Below are positions 42,501 through 55,940 of a DNA stretch of 64,000 nucleotides, piece by piece. The first letter of the stretch is position 1. The number at the start of each line of letters is the position of its first letter. The notes beneath the pieces were generated by a model. That model did no database searches. It had not been told where the DNA came from and saw only the letters and a program-made list of their open reading frames with translations. Location: the NCBI GenBank assembly GCA_958496175.1, contig OY292275.1, positions 63,937,701-64,001,700 of the forward strand, in the 5' to 3' direction. Made by a program: the position numbers and the translations under genes. This stretch comes from Sisyra terminalis. Lineage: Eukaryota; Arthropoda; Insecta; Neuroptera; Sisyridae.

Positions 42501-45500
42501 AAATCATCCCTTATATAACGATGGTACATTCAATTGTTGAAGAAGCCAACTTCGTCTCTCCCTCTTAGTGGGAAGTGTTCATCCCTTAAACTGCCTGTTT
42601 ATCCCTTAAACGTGGTTTGTTTGGGGAAAAATTTGCACAGCATGTACAGAGGGACTTATACTTTCGATTGCCACCCTAAAATAAAAATTTTCAAATTTGA
42701 CCACTTCCGAGAAAAATCAACGATGGTTAACCCACGGTTTTTTTTGGCGAAAAATCTTTTTGTTTCGAAATCGAAAAAGATTGTTATATCATCGTTCTAT
42801 ACATTGTTACGAACCCGAAACTGCCTTTGGTTCGAAAATCATCCCTTATATAACGATGGTACATTCAATTGTTGAAGAAGCCAACTTCGTCTCTCCCTCT
42901 TAGTGGGAAGTGTTCATCCCTTAAACTGTCTGCTTATCCCTTAAACGTGGTTTGTTTGGGGAAAAATTTGCACAGCATGTACAGAGGGACTTATACTTTC
43001 GATTGCCACCCTAAAATAAAAATTTTCAAATTTGACCACTTCCGAGAAAAATCAACGATGGTTAACCCACGGTTTTTTTTGGCGAAAAATCTTTTTGTTT
43101 CGAAATCGAAAAAGATTGTTATATCATCGTTCTATACATTGTTACGAACCCGAAACTGCCTTTGGTTCGAAAATCATCCCTTATATAACGATGGTACATT
43201 CAATTGTTGAAAAAGCCAAGTTCGTCTCTCCCTCTTAGTGGGAAGTGTTCATCCCTTAAACTGCCTGTTTATCCCTTAAACGTGGTTTGTTTGGGGAAAA
43301 ATTTGCACAGCATGTACAGAGGGACTTATACTTTCGATTGCCACCCTAAAATAAAAATTTTCAAATTTGACCACTTCCGAGAAAAATCAACGATGGTTAA
43401 CCCACGGTTTTTTTTGGCGAAAAATCTTTTTGTTTCGAAATCGAAAAAGATTGTTATATCATCGTTCTATACATTGTTACGAACCCGAAACTGCCTTTGG
43501 TTCGAAAATCATCCCTTATATAACGATGGTACATTCAATTGTTGAAGAAGCCAACTTCGTCTCTCCCTCTTAGTGGGAAGTGTTCATCCCTTAAACTGCC
43601 TGTTTATCCCTTAAACGTGGTTTGTTTGGGGAAAAATTTGCACAGCATGTACAGAGGGACTTATACTTTCGATTGCCACCCTAAAATAAAAATTTTCAAA
43701 TTTGACCACTTCCGAGAAAAATCAACGATGGTTAACCCACGGTTTTTTTTGGCGAAAAATCTTTTTGTTTCGAAATCGAAAAAGATTGTTATATCATCGT
43801 TCTATACATTGTTACGAACCCGAAACTGCCTTTGGTTCGAAAATCATCCCTTATATAACGATGGTACATTCAATTGTTGAAGAAGCCAACTTCGTCTCTC
43901 CCTCTTAGTGGGAAGTGTTCATCCCTTAAACTGCCTGTTTATCCCTTAAACGTGGTTTGTTTGGGGAAAAATTTGCACAGCATGTACAGAGGGACTTATA
44001 CTTTCGATTGCCACCCTAAAATAAAATTTTCAAATTTGACCACTTCCGAGAAAAATCAACGATGGTTAACCCACGGTTTTTTTTGGCGAAAAATCTTTTT
44101 GTTTCGAAATCGAAAAAGATTGTTATATCATCGTTCTATACATTGTTACGAACCCGAAACTGCCTTTGGTTCGAAAATCATCCCTTATATAACGATGGTA
44201 CATTCAATTGTTGAAGAAGCCAACTTCGTCTCTCCCTCTTAGTGGGAAGTGTTCATCCCTTAAACTGCCTGTTTATCCCTTAAACGTGGTTTGTTTGGGG
44301 AAAAATTTGCACAGCATGTACAGAGGGACTTATACTTTCGATTGCCACCCTAAAATAAAAATTTTCAAATTTGACCACTTCCGAGAAAAATCAACGATGG
44401 TTAACCCACGGTTTTTTTTGGCGAAAAATCTTTTTGTTTCGAAATCGAAAAAGATTGTTATATCATCGTTCTATACATTGTTACGAACCCGAAACTGCCT
44501 TTGGTTCGAAAATCATCCCTTATATAACGATGGTACATTCAATTGTTGAAGAAGCCAACTTCGTCTCTCCCTCTTAGTGGGAAGTGTTCATCCCTTAAAC
44601 TGCCTGTTTATCCCTTAAACGTGGTTTGTTTGGGGAAAAATTTGCACAGCATGTACAGAGGGACTTATACTTTCGATTGCCACCCTAAAATAAAAATTTT
44701 CAAATTTGACCACTTCCGAGAAAAATCAACGATGGTTAACCCACGGTTTTTTTTGGCGAAAAATCTTTTTGTTTCGAAATCGAAAAAGATTGTTATATCA
44801 TCGTTCTATACATTGTTACGAACCCGAAACTGCCTTTGGTTCGAAAATCATCCCTTATATAACGATGGTACATTCAATTGTTGAAGAAGCCAACTTCGTC
44901 TCTCCCTCTTAGTGGGAAGTGTTCATCCCTTAAACTGCCTGTTTATCCCTTAAACGTGGTTTGTTTGGGGAAAAATTTGCACAGCATGTACAGAGGGACT
45001 TATACTTTCGATTGCCACCCTAAAATAAAAATTTTCAAATTTGACCACTTCCGAGAAAAATCAACGATGGTTAACCCACGGTTTTTTTTGGCGAAAAATC
45101 TTTTTGTTTCGAAATCGAAAAAGATTGTTATATCATCGTTCTATACATTGTTACGAACCCGAAACTGCCTTTGGTTCGAAAATCATCCCTTATATAACGA
45201 TGGTACATTCAATTGTTGAAGAAGCCAACTTCGTCTCTCCCTCTTAGTGGGAAGTGTTCATCCCTTAAACTGCCTGTTTATCCCTTAAACGTGGTTTGTT
45301 TGGGGAAAAATTTGCACAGCATGTACAGAGGGACTTATACTTTCGATTGCCACCCTAAAATAAAAATTTTCAAATTTGACCACTTCCGAGAAAAATCAAC
45401 GATGGTTAACCCACGGTTTTTTTTGGCGAAAAATCTTTTTGTTTCGAAATCGAAAAAGATTGTTATATCATCGTTCTATACATTGTTACGAACCCGAAAC

Positions 45501-45547
45501 TGCCTTTGGTTCGAAAATCATCCCTTATATAACGATGGTACATTCAA

Positions 45548-48500
45548 TTGTTGAAGAAGCCAAGTTCGTCTCTCCCTCTTAGTGGGAAGTGTTCATCCCT
45601 TAAACTGTCTGCTTATCCCCTAAACGTGGTTTGTTTGGGGAAAAATTTGCACAGCATGTACAGAGGGACTTATACTTTCGATTGCCACCCTAAAATAAAA
45701 ATTTTCAAATTTGACCACTTCCGAGAAAAATCAACGATGGTTAACCCACGGATTTTTTTGGCGAAAAATCTTTTTGTTTCGAAATCGAAAAAGATTGTTA
45801 TATCATCGTTCTATACATTGTTACGAACCCGAAACTGCCTTTGGTTCGAAAATCATCCCTTATATAACGATGGTACATTCAATTGTTGAAGAAGCCAACT
45901 TCGTCTCTCCCTCTTAGTGGGAAGTGTTCATCCCTTAAACTGCCTGTTTATCCCTTAAACGTGGTTTGTTTGGGGAAAAATTTGCACAGCATGTACAGAG
46001 GGACTTATACTTTCGATTGCCACCCTAAAATAAAATTTTTCAAATTTGACCACTTCCGAGAAAAATCAACGATGGTTAACCCACGGTTTTTTTTGGCGAA
46101 AAATCTTTTTGTTTCGAAATCGAAAAAGATTGTTATATCATCGTTCTATACATTGTTACGAACCCGAAACTGCCTTTGGTTCGAAAATCATCCCTTATAT
46201 AACGATGGTACATTCAATTGTTGAAGAAGCCAACTTCGTCTCTCCCTCTTAGTGGGAAGTGTTCATCCCTTAAACTGCCTGTTTATCCCTTAAACGTGGT
46301 TTGTTTGGGGAAAAATTTGCACAGCATGTACAGAGGGACTTATACTTTCGATTGCCACCCTAAAATAAAAATTTTCAAATTTGACCACTTCCGAGAAAAA
46401 TCAACGATGGTTAACCCACGGTTTTTTTTGGCGAAAAATCTTTTTGTTTCGAAATCGAAAAAGATTGTTATATCATCGTTCTATACATTGTTACGAACCC
46501 GAAACTGCCTTTGGTTCGAAAATCATCCCTTATATAACGATGGTACATTCAATTGTTGAAGAAGCCAACTTCGTCTCTCCCTCTTAGTGGGAAGTGTTCA
46601 TCCCTTAAACTGCCTGTTTATCCCTTAAACGTGGTTTGTTTGGGGAAAAATTTGCACAGCATGTACAGAGGGACTTATACTTTCGATTGCCACCCTAAAA
46701 TAAAATTTTTCAAATTTGACCACTTCCGAGAAAAATCAACGATGGTTAACCCACGGTTTTTTTTGGCGAAAAATCTTTTTGTTTCGAAATCGAAAAAGAT
46801 TGTTATATCATCGTTCTATACATTGTTACGAACCCGAAACTGCCTTTGGTTCGAAAATCATCCCTTATATAACGATGGTACATTCAATTGTTGAAGAAGC
46901 CAACTTCGTCTCTCCCTCTTAGTGGGAAGTGTTCATCCCTTAAACTGCCTGTTTATCCCTTAAACGTGGTTTGTTTGGGGAAAAATTTGCACAGCATGTA
47001 CAGAGGGACTTATACTTTCGATTGCCACCCTAAAATAAAAATTTTCAAATTTGACCACTTCCGAGAAAAATCAACGATGGTTAACCCACGGTTTTTTTTG
47101 GCGAAAAATCTTTTTGTTTCGAAATCGAAAAAGATTGTTATATCATCGTTCTATACATTGTTACGAACCCGAAACTGCCTTTGGTTCGAAAATCATCCCT
47201 TATATAACGATGGTACATTCAATTGTTGAAGAAGCCAACTTCGTCTCTCCCTCTTAGTGGGAAGTGTTCATCCCTTAAACTGCCTGTTTATCCCTTAAAC
47301 GTGGTTTGTTTGGGGAAAAATTTGCACAGCATGTACAGAGGGACTTATACTTTCGATTGCCACCCTAAAATAAAAATTTTCAAATTTGACCACTTCCGAG
47401 AAAAATCAACGATGGTTAACCCACGGTTTTTTTTGGCGAAAAATCTTTTTGTTTCGAAATCGAAAAAGATTGTTATATCATCGTTCTATACATTGTTACG
47501 AACCCGAAACTGCCTTTGGTTCGAAAATCATCCCTTATATAACGATGGTACATTCAATTGTTGAAGAAGCCAACTTCGTCTCTCCCTCTTAGTGGGAAGT
47601 GTTCATCCCTTAAACTGCCTGTTTATCCCTTAAACGTGGTTTGTTTGGGGAAAAATTTGCACAGCATGTACAGAGGGACTTATACTTTCGATTGCCACCC
47701 TAAAATAAAAATTTTCAAATTTGACCACTTCCGAGAAAAATCAACGATGGTTAACCCACGGTTTTTTTTGGCGAAAAATCTTTTTGTTTCGAAATCGAAA
47801 AAGATTGTTATATCATCGTTCTATACATTGTTACGAACCCGAAACTGCCTTTGGTTCGAAAATCATCCCTTATATAACGATGGTACATTCAATTGTTGAA
47901 GAAGCCAACTTCGTCTCTCCCTCTTAGTGGGAAGTGTTCATCCCTTAAACTGCCTGTTTATCCCTTAAACGTGGTTTGTTTGGGGAAAAATTTGCACAGC
48001 ATGTACAGAGGGACTTATACTTTCGATTGCCACCCTAAAATAAAAATTTTCAAATTTGACCACTTCCGAGAAAAATCAACGATGGTTAACCCACGGTTTT
48101 TTTTGGCGAAAAATCTTTTTGTTTCGAAATCGAAAAAGATTGTTATATCATCGTTCTATACATTGTTACGAACCCGAAACTGCCTTTGGTTCGAAAATCA
48201 TCCCTTATATAACGATGGTACATTCAATTGTTGAAGAAGCCAACTTCGTCTCTCCCTCTTAGTGGGAAGTGTTCATCCCTTAAACTGCCTGTTTATCCCT
48301 TAAACGTGGTTTGTTTGGGGAAAAATTTGCACAGCATGTACAGAGGGACTTATACTTTCGATTGCCACCCTAAAATAAAATTTTTCAAATTTGACCACTT
48401 CCGAGAAAAATCAACGATGGTTAACCCACGGTTTTTTTTGGCGAAAAATCTTTTTGTTTCGAAATCGAAAAAGATTGTTATATCATCGTTCTATACATTG

Positions 48501-49905
48501 TTACGAACCCGAAACTGCCTTTGGTTCGAAAATCATCCCTTATATAACGATGGTACATTCAATTGTTGAAGAAGCCAACTTCGTCTCTCCCTCTTAGTGG
48601 GAAGTGTTCATCCCTTAAACTGCCTGTTTATCCCTTAAACGTGGTTTGTTTGGGGAAAAATTTGCACAGCATGTACAGAGGGACTTATACTTTCGATTGC
48701 CACCCTAAAATAAAAATTTTCAAATTTGACCACTTCCGAGAAAAATCAACGATGGTTAACCCACGGTTTTTTTTGGCGAAAAATCTTTTTGTTTCGAAAT
48801 CGAAAAAGATTGTTATATCATCGTTCTATACATTGTTACGAACCCGAAACTGCCTTTGGTTCGAAAATCATCCCTTATATAACGATGGTACATTCAATTG
48901 TTGAAGAAGCCAACTTCGTCTCTCCCTCTTAGTGGGAAGTGTTCATCCCTTAAACTGCCTGTTTATCCCTTAAACGTGGTTTGTTTGGGGAAAAATTTGC
49001 ACAGCATGTACAGAGGGACTTATACTTTCGATTGCCACCCTAAAATAAAAATTTTCAAATTTGACCACTTCCGAGAAAAATCAACGATGGTTAACCCACG
49101 GTTTTTTTTGGCGAAAAATCTTTTTGTTTCGAAATCGAAAAAGATTGTTATATCATCGTTCTATACATTGTTACGAACCCGAAACTGCCTTTGGTTCGAA
49201 AATCATCCCTTATATAACGATGGTACATTCAATTGTTGAAGAAGCCAACTTCGTCTCTCCCTCTTAGTGGGAAGTGTTCATCCCTTAAACTGCCTGTTTA
49301 TCCCTTAAACGTGGTTTGTTTGGGGAAAAATTTGCACAGCATGTACAGAGGGACTTATACTTTCGATTGCCACCCTAAAATAAAAATTTTCAAATTTGAC
49401 CACTTCCGAGAAAAATCAACGATGGTTAACCCACGGTTTTTTTTGGCGAAAAATCTTTTTGTTTCGAAATCGAAAAAGATTGTTATATCATCGTTCTATA
49501 CATTGTTACGAACCCGAAACTGCCTTTGGTTCGAAAATCATCCCTTATATAACGATGGGACATTCAATTGTTGAAGAAGCCAAGTTCGTCTCTCCCTCTT
49601 AGTGGGAAGTGTTCATCCCTTAAACTGTCTGCTTATCCCCTAAACGTGGTTTGTTTGGGGAAAAATTTGCACAGCATGTACAGAGGGACTTATACTTTCG
49701 ATTGCCACCCTAAAATAAAAATTTTCAAATTTGACCACTTCCGAGAAAAATCAACGATGGTTAACCCACGGATTTTTTTGGCGAAAAATCTTTTTGTTTC
49801 GAAATCGAAAAAGATTGTTATATCATCGTTCTATACATTGTTACGAACCCGAAACTGCCTTTGGTTCGAAAATCATCCCTTATATAACGATGGGACATTC
49901 AATTG
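45548..49905 (+). repeat. Pair of rare units spaced twelve units (4020 bp) apart
   Basis: CTTATCCCCTAAACG (about 45613 and 49633) together with CGGATTTTTTTGG (about 45750 and 49770) occurs in only two units, exactly 4020 bp apart. The three units before each also match at the AAAAATTTTC site, which supports a block duplication. The fourth unit upstream differs, so the full extent of the block is uncertain. Confidence 0.7.
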
Positions 49906-52900
49906 TTGAAGAAGCCAAGTTCGTCTCTCCCTCTTAGTGGGAAGTGTTCATCCCTTAAACTGTCTGCTTATCCCTTAAACGTGGTTTGTTTGGGGAAAAA
50001 TTTGCACAGCATGTACAGAGGGACTTATACTTTCGATTGCCACCCTAAAATAAAAATTTTCAAATTTGACCACTTCCGAGAAAAATCAACGATGGTTAAC
50101 CCACGGTTTTTTTTGGCGAAAAATCTTTTTGTTTCGAAATCGAAAAAGATTGTTATATCATCGTTCTATACATTGTTACGAACCCGAAACTGCCTTTGGT
50201 TCGAAAATCATCCCTTATATAACGATGGTACATTCAATTGTTGAAGAAGCCAACTTCGTCTCTCCCTCTTAGTGGGAAGTGTTCATCCCTTAAACTGCCT
50301 GTTTATCCCTTAAACGTGGTTTGTTTGGGGAAAAATTTGCACAGCATGTACAGAGGGACTTATACTTTCGATTGCCACCCTAAAATAAAATTTTTCAAAT
50401 TTGACCACTTCCGAGAAAAATCAACGATGGTTAACCCACGGTTTTTTTTGGCGAAAAATCTTTTTGTTTCGAAATCGAAAAAGATTGTTATATCATCGTT
50501 CTATACATTGTTACGAACCCGAAACTGCCTTTGGTTCGAAAATCATCCCTTATATAACGATGGTACATTCAATTGTTGAAGAAGCCAAGTTCGTCTCTCC
50601 CTCTTAGTGGGAAGTGTTCATCCCTTAAACTGTCTGCTTATCCCTTAAACGTGGTTTGTTTGGGGAAAAATTTGCACAGCATGTACAGAGGGACTTATAC
50701 TTTCGATTGCCACCCTAAAATAAAAATTTTCAAATTTGACCACTTCCGAGAAAAATCAACGATGGTTAACCCACGGTTTTTTTTGGCGAAAAATCTTTTT
50801 GTTTCGAAATCGAAAAAGATTGTTATATCATCGTTCTATACATTGTTACGAACCCGAAACTGCCTTTGGTTCGAAAATCATCCCTTATATAACGATGGGA
50901 CATTCAATTGTTGAAGAAGCCAAGTTCGTCTCTCCCTCTTAGTGGGAAGTGTTCATCCCTTAAACTGTCTGCTTATCCCTTAAACGTGGTTTGTTTGGGG
51001 AAAAATTTGCACAGCATGTACAGAGGGACTTATACTTTCGATTGCCACCCTAAAATAAAAATTTTCAAATTTGACCACTTCCGAGAAAAATCAACGATGG
51101 TTAACCCACGGTTTTTTTTGGCGAAAAATCTTTTTGTTTCGAAATCGAAAAAGATTGTTATATCATCGTTCTATACATTGTTACGAACCCGAAACTGCCT
51201 TTGGTTCGAAAATCATCCCTTATATAACGATGGGACATTCAATTGTTGAAGAAGCCAAGTTCGTCTCTCCCTCTTAGTGGGAAGTGTTCATCCCTTAAAC
51301 TGTCTGCTTATCCCTTAAACGTGGTTTGTTTGGGGAAAAATTTGCACAGCATGTACAGAGGGACTTATACTTTCGATTGCCACCCTAAAATAAAAATTTT
51401 CAAATTTGACCACTTCCGAGAAAAATCAACGATGGTTAACCCACGGTTTTTTTTGGCGAAAAATCTTTTTGTTTCGAAATCGAAAAAGATTGTTATATCA
51501 TCGTTCTATACATTGTTACGAACCCGAAACTGCCTTTGGTTCGAAAATCATCCCTTATATAACGATGGTACATTCAATTGTTGAAGAAGCCAACTTCGTC
51601 TCTCCCTCTTAGTGGGAAGTGTTCATCCCTTAAACTGCCTGTTTATCCCTTAAACGTGGTTTGTTTGGGGAAAAATTTGCACAGCATGTACAGAGGGACT
51701 TATACTTTCGATTGCCACCCTAAAATAAAAATTTTCAAATTTGACCACTTCCGAGAAAAATCAACGATGGTTAACCCACGGTTTTTTTTGGCGAAAAATC
51801 TTTTTGTTTCGAAATCGAAAAAGATTGTTATATCATCGTTCTATACATTGTTACGAACCCGAAACTGCCTTTGGTTCGAAAATCATCCCTTATATAACGA
51901 TGGGACATTCAATTGTTGAAGAAGCCAAGTTCGTCTCTCCCTCTTAGTGGGAAGTGTTCATCCCTTAAACTGTCTGCTTATCCCTTAAACGTGGTTTGTT
52001 TGGGGAAAAATTTGCACAGCATGTACAGAGGGACTTATACTTTCGATTGCCACCCTAAAATAAAAATTTTCAAATTTGACCACTTCCGAGAAAAATCAAC
52101 GATGGTTAACCCACGGTTTTTTTTGGCGAAAAATCTTTTTGTTTCGAAATCGAAAAAGATTGTTATATCATCGTTCTATACATTGTTACGAACCCGAAAC
52201 TGCCTTTGGTTCGAAAATCATCCCTTATATAACGATGGTACATTCAATTGTTGAAGAAGCCAACTTCGTCTCTCCCTCTTAGTGGGAAGTGTTCATCCCT
52301 TAAACTGCCTGTTTATCCCTTAAACGTGGTTTGTTTGGGGAAAAATTTGCACAGCATGTACAGAGGGACTTATACTTTCGATTGCCACCCTAAAATAAAA
52401 TTTTTCAAATTTGACCACTTCCGAGAAAAATCAACGATGGTTAACCCACGGTTTTTTTTGGCGAAAAATCTTTTTGTTTCGAAATCGAAAAAGATTGTTA
52501 TATCATCGTTCTATACATTGTTACGAACCCGAAACTGCCTTTGGTTCGAAAATCATCCCTTATATAACGATGGTACATTCAATTGTTGAAGAAGCCAACT
52601 TCGTCTCTCCCTCTTAGTGGGAAGTGTTCATCCCTTAAACTGCCTGTTTATCCCTTAAACGTGGTTTGTTTGGGGAAAAATTTGCACAGCATGTACAGAG
52701 GGACTTATACTTTCGATTGCCACCCTAAAATAAAATTTTTCAAATTTGACCACTTCCGAGAAAAATCAACGATGGTTAACCCACGGTTTTTTTTGGCGAA
52801 AAATCTTTTTGTTTCGAAATCGAAAAAGATTGTTATATCATCGTTCTATACATTGTTACGAACCCGAAACTGCCTTTGGTTCGAAAATCATCCCTTATAT

Positions 52901-55900
52901 AACGATGGTACATTCAATTGTTGAAGAAGCCAACTTCGTCTCTCCCTCTTAGTGGGAAGTGTTCATCCCTTAAACTGCCTGTTTATCCCTTAAACGTGGT
53001 TTGTTTGGGGAAAAATTTGCACAGCATGTACAGAGGGACTTATACTTTCGATTGCCACCCTAAAATAAAAATTTTCAAATTTGACCACTTCCGAGAAAAA
53101 TCAACGATGGTTAACCCACGGTTTTTTTTGGCGAAAAATCTTTTTGTTTCGAAATCGAAAAAGATTGTTATATCATCGTTCTATACATTGTTACGAACCC
53201 GAAACTGCCTTTGGTTCGAAAATCATCCCTTATATAACGATGGTACATTCAATTGTTGAAGAAGCCAACTTCGTCTCTCCCTCTTAGTGGGAAGTGTTCA
53301 TCCCTTAAACTGCCTGTTTATCCCTTAAACGTGGTTTGTTTGGGGAAAAATTTGCACAGCATGTACAGAGGGACTTATACTTTCGATTGCCACCCTAAAA
53401 TAAAATTTTTCAAATTTGACCACTTCCGAGAAAAATCAACGATGGTTAACCCACGGTTTTTTTTGGCGAAAAATCTTTTTGTTTCGAAATCGAAAAAGAT
53501 TGTTATATCATCGTTCTATACATTGTTACGAACCCGAAACTGCCTTTGGTTCGAAAATCATCCCTTATATAACGATGGTACATTCAATTGTTGAAAAAGC
53601 CAAGTTCGTCTCTCCCTCTTAGTGGGAAGTGTTCATCCCTTAAACTGTCTGCTTATCCCTTAAACGTGGTTTGTTTGGGGAAAAATTTGCACAGCATGTA
53701 CAGAGGGACTTATACTTTCGATTGCCACCCTAAAATAAAAATTTTCAAATTTGACCACTTCCGAGAAAAATCAACGATGGTTAACCCACGGTTTTTTTTG
53801 GCGAAAAATCTTTTTGTTTCGAAATCGAAAAAGATTGTTATATCATCGTTCTATACATTGTTACGAACCCGAAACTGCCTTTGGTTCGAAAATCATCCCT
53901 TATATAACGATGGTACATTCAATTGTTGAAGAAGCCAAGTTCGTCTCTCCCTCTTAGTGGGAAGTGTTCATCCCTTAAACTGTCTGCTTATCCCTTAAAC
54001 GTGGTTTGTTTGGGGAAAAATTTGCACAGCATGTACAGAGGGACTTATACTTTCGATTGCCACCCTAAAATAAAAATTTTCAAATTTGACCACTTCCGAG
54101 AAAAATCAACGATGGTTAACCCACGGTTTTTTTTGGCGAAAAATCTTTTTGTTTCGAAATCGAAAAAGATTGTTATATCATCGTTCTATACATTGTTACG
54201 AACCCGAAACTGCCTTTGGTTCGAAAATCATCCCTTATATAACGATGGTACATTCAATTGTTGAAGAAGCCAAGTTCGTCTCTCCCTCTTAGTGGGAAGT
54301 GTTCATCCCTTAAACTGTCTGCTTATCCCTTAAACGTGGTTTGTTTGGGGAAAAATTTGCACAGCATGTACAGAGGGACTTATACTTTCGATTGCCACCC
54401 TAAAATAAAAATTTTCAAATTTGACCACTTCCGAGAAAAATCAACGATGGTTAACCCACGGTTTTTTTTGGCGAAAAATCTTTTTGTTTCGAAATCGAAA
54501 AAGATTGTTATATCATCGTTCTATACATTGTTACGAACCCGAAACTGCCTTTGGTTCGAAAATCATCCCTTATATAACGATGGGACATTCAATTGTTGAA
54601 GAAGCCAAGTTCGTCTCTCCCTCTTAGTGGGAAGTGTTCATCCCTTAAACTGTCTGCTTATCCCTTAAACGTGGTTTGTTTGGGGAAAAATTTGCACAGC
54701 ATGTACAGAGGGACTTATACTTTCGATTGCCACCCTAAAATAAAAATTTTCAAATTTGACCACTTCCGAGAAAAATCAACGATGGTTAACCCACGGTTTT
54801 TTTTGGCGAAAAATCTTTTTGATTGGAAATCGAAAAAGATTGTTATATCATCGTTCTATACATTGTTACGAACCCGAAACTGCCTTTGGTTCGAAAATCA
54901 TCCCTTATATAACGATGGTACATTCAATTGTTGAAGAAGCCAACTTCGTCTCTCCCTCTTAGTGGGAAGTGTTCATCCCTTAAACTGCCTGTTTATCCCT
55001 TAAACGTGGTTTGTTTGGGGAAAAATTTGCACAGCATGTACAGAGGGACTTATACTTTCGATTGCCACCCTAAAATAAAATTTTTCAAATTTGACCACTT
55101 CCGAGAAAAATCAACGATGGTTAACCCACGGTTTTTTTTGGCGAAAAATCTTTTTGTTTCGAAATCGAAAAAGATTGTTATATCATCGTTCTATACATTG
55201 TTACGAACCCGAAACTGCCTTTGGTTCGAAAATCATCCCTTATATAACGATGGTACATTCAATTGTTGAAGAAGCCAAGTTCGTCTCTCCCTCTTAGTGG
55301 GAAGTGTTCATCCCTTAAACTGCCTGTTTATCCCTTAAACGTGGTTTGTTTGGGGAAAAATTTGCACAGCATGTACAGAGGGACTTAAACTTTCGATTGC
55401 CACCCTAAAATAAAATTTTTCAAATTTGACCACTTCCGAGAAAAATCAACGATGGTTAACCCACGGTTTTTTTTGGCGAAAAATCTTTTTGTTTCGAAAT
55501 CGAAAAAGATTGTTATATCATCGTTCTATACATTGTTACGAACCCGAAACTGCCTTTGGTTCGAAAATCATCCCTTATATAACGATGGTACATTCAATTG
55601 TTGAAGAAGCCAAGTTCGTCTCTCCCTCTTAGTGGGAAGTGTTCATCCCTTAAACTGTCTGCTTATCCCTTAAACGTGGTTTGTTTGGGGAAAAATTTGC
55701 ACAGCATGTACAGAGGGACTTATACTTTCGATTGCCACCCTAAAATAAAAATTTTCAAATTTGACCACTTCCGAGAAAAATCAACGATGGTTAACCCACG
55801 GTTTTTTTTGGCGAAAAATCTTTTTGTTTCGAAATCGAAAAAGATTGTTATATCATCGTTCTATACATTGTTACGAACCCGAAACTGCCTTTGGTTCGAA

Positions 55901-55940
55901 AATCATCCCTTATATAACGATGGTACATTCAATTGTTGAA

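Larger units (their letters stand above)
33871..55670 (+). repeat. Array zone containing the GTCTGCTTATCCC subfamily
   Basis: Units with CTGTCTGCTTATCCC instead of CTGCCTGTTTATCCC occur first at about 33880 and last at about 55660, and nowhere else in the window. They alternate with GTTTATCCC units in runs of one to four, for example four in a row from about 53.6 to 54.7 kb. Some also carry TTACACTG (33.9, 34.5, 35.5 and 37.6 kb). A run interruption, CGGATTTTTTT instead of CGGTTTTTTTT, occurs within these units at about 45.75 and 49.77 kb, and in the preceding unit at about 33.69 and 37.38 kb. Confidence 0.9.
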
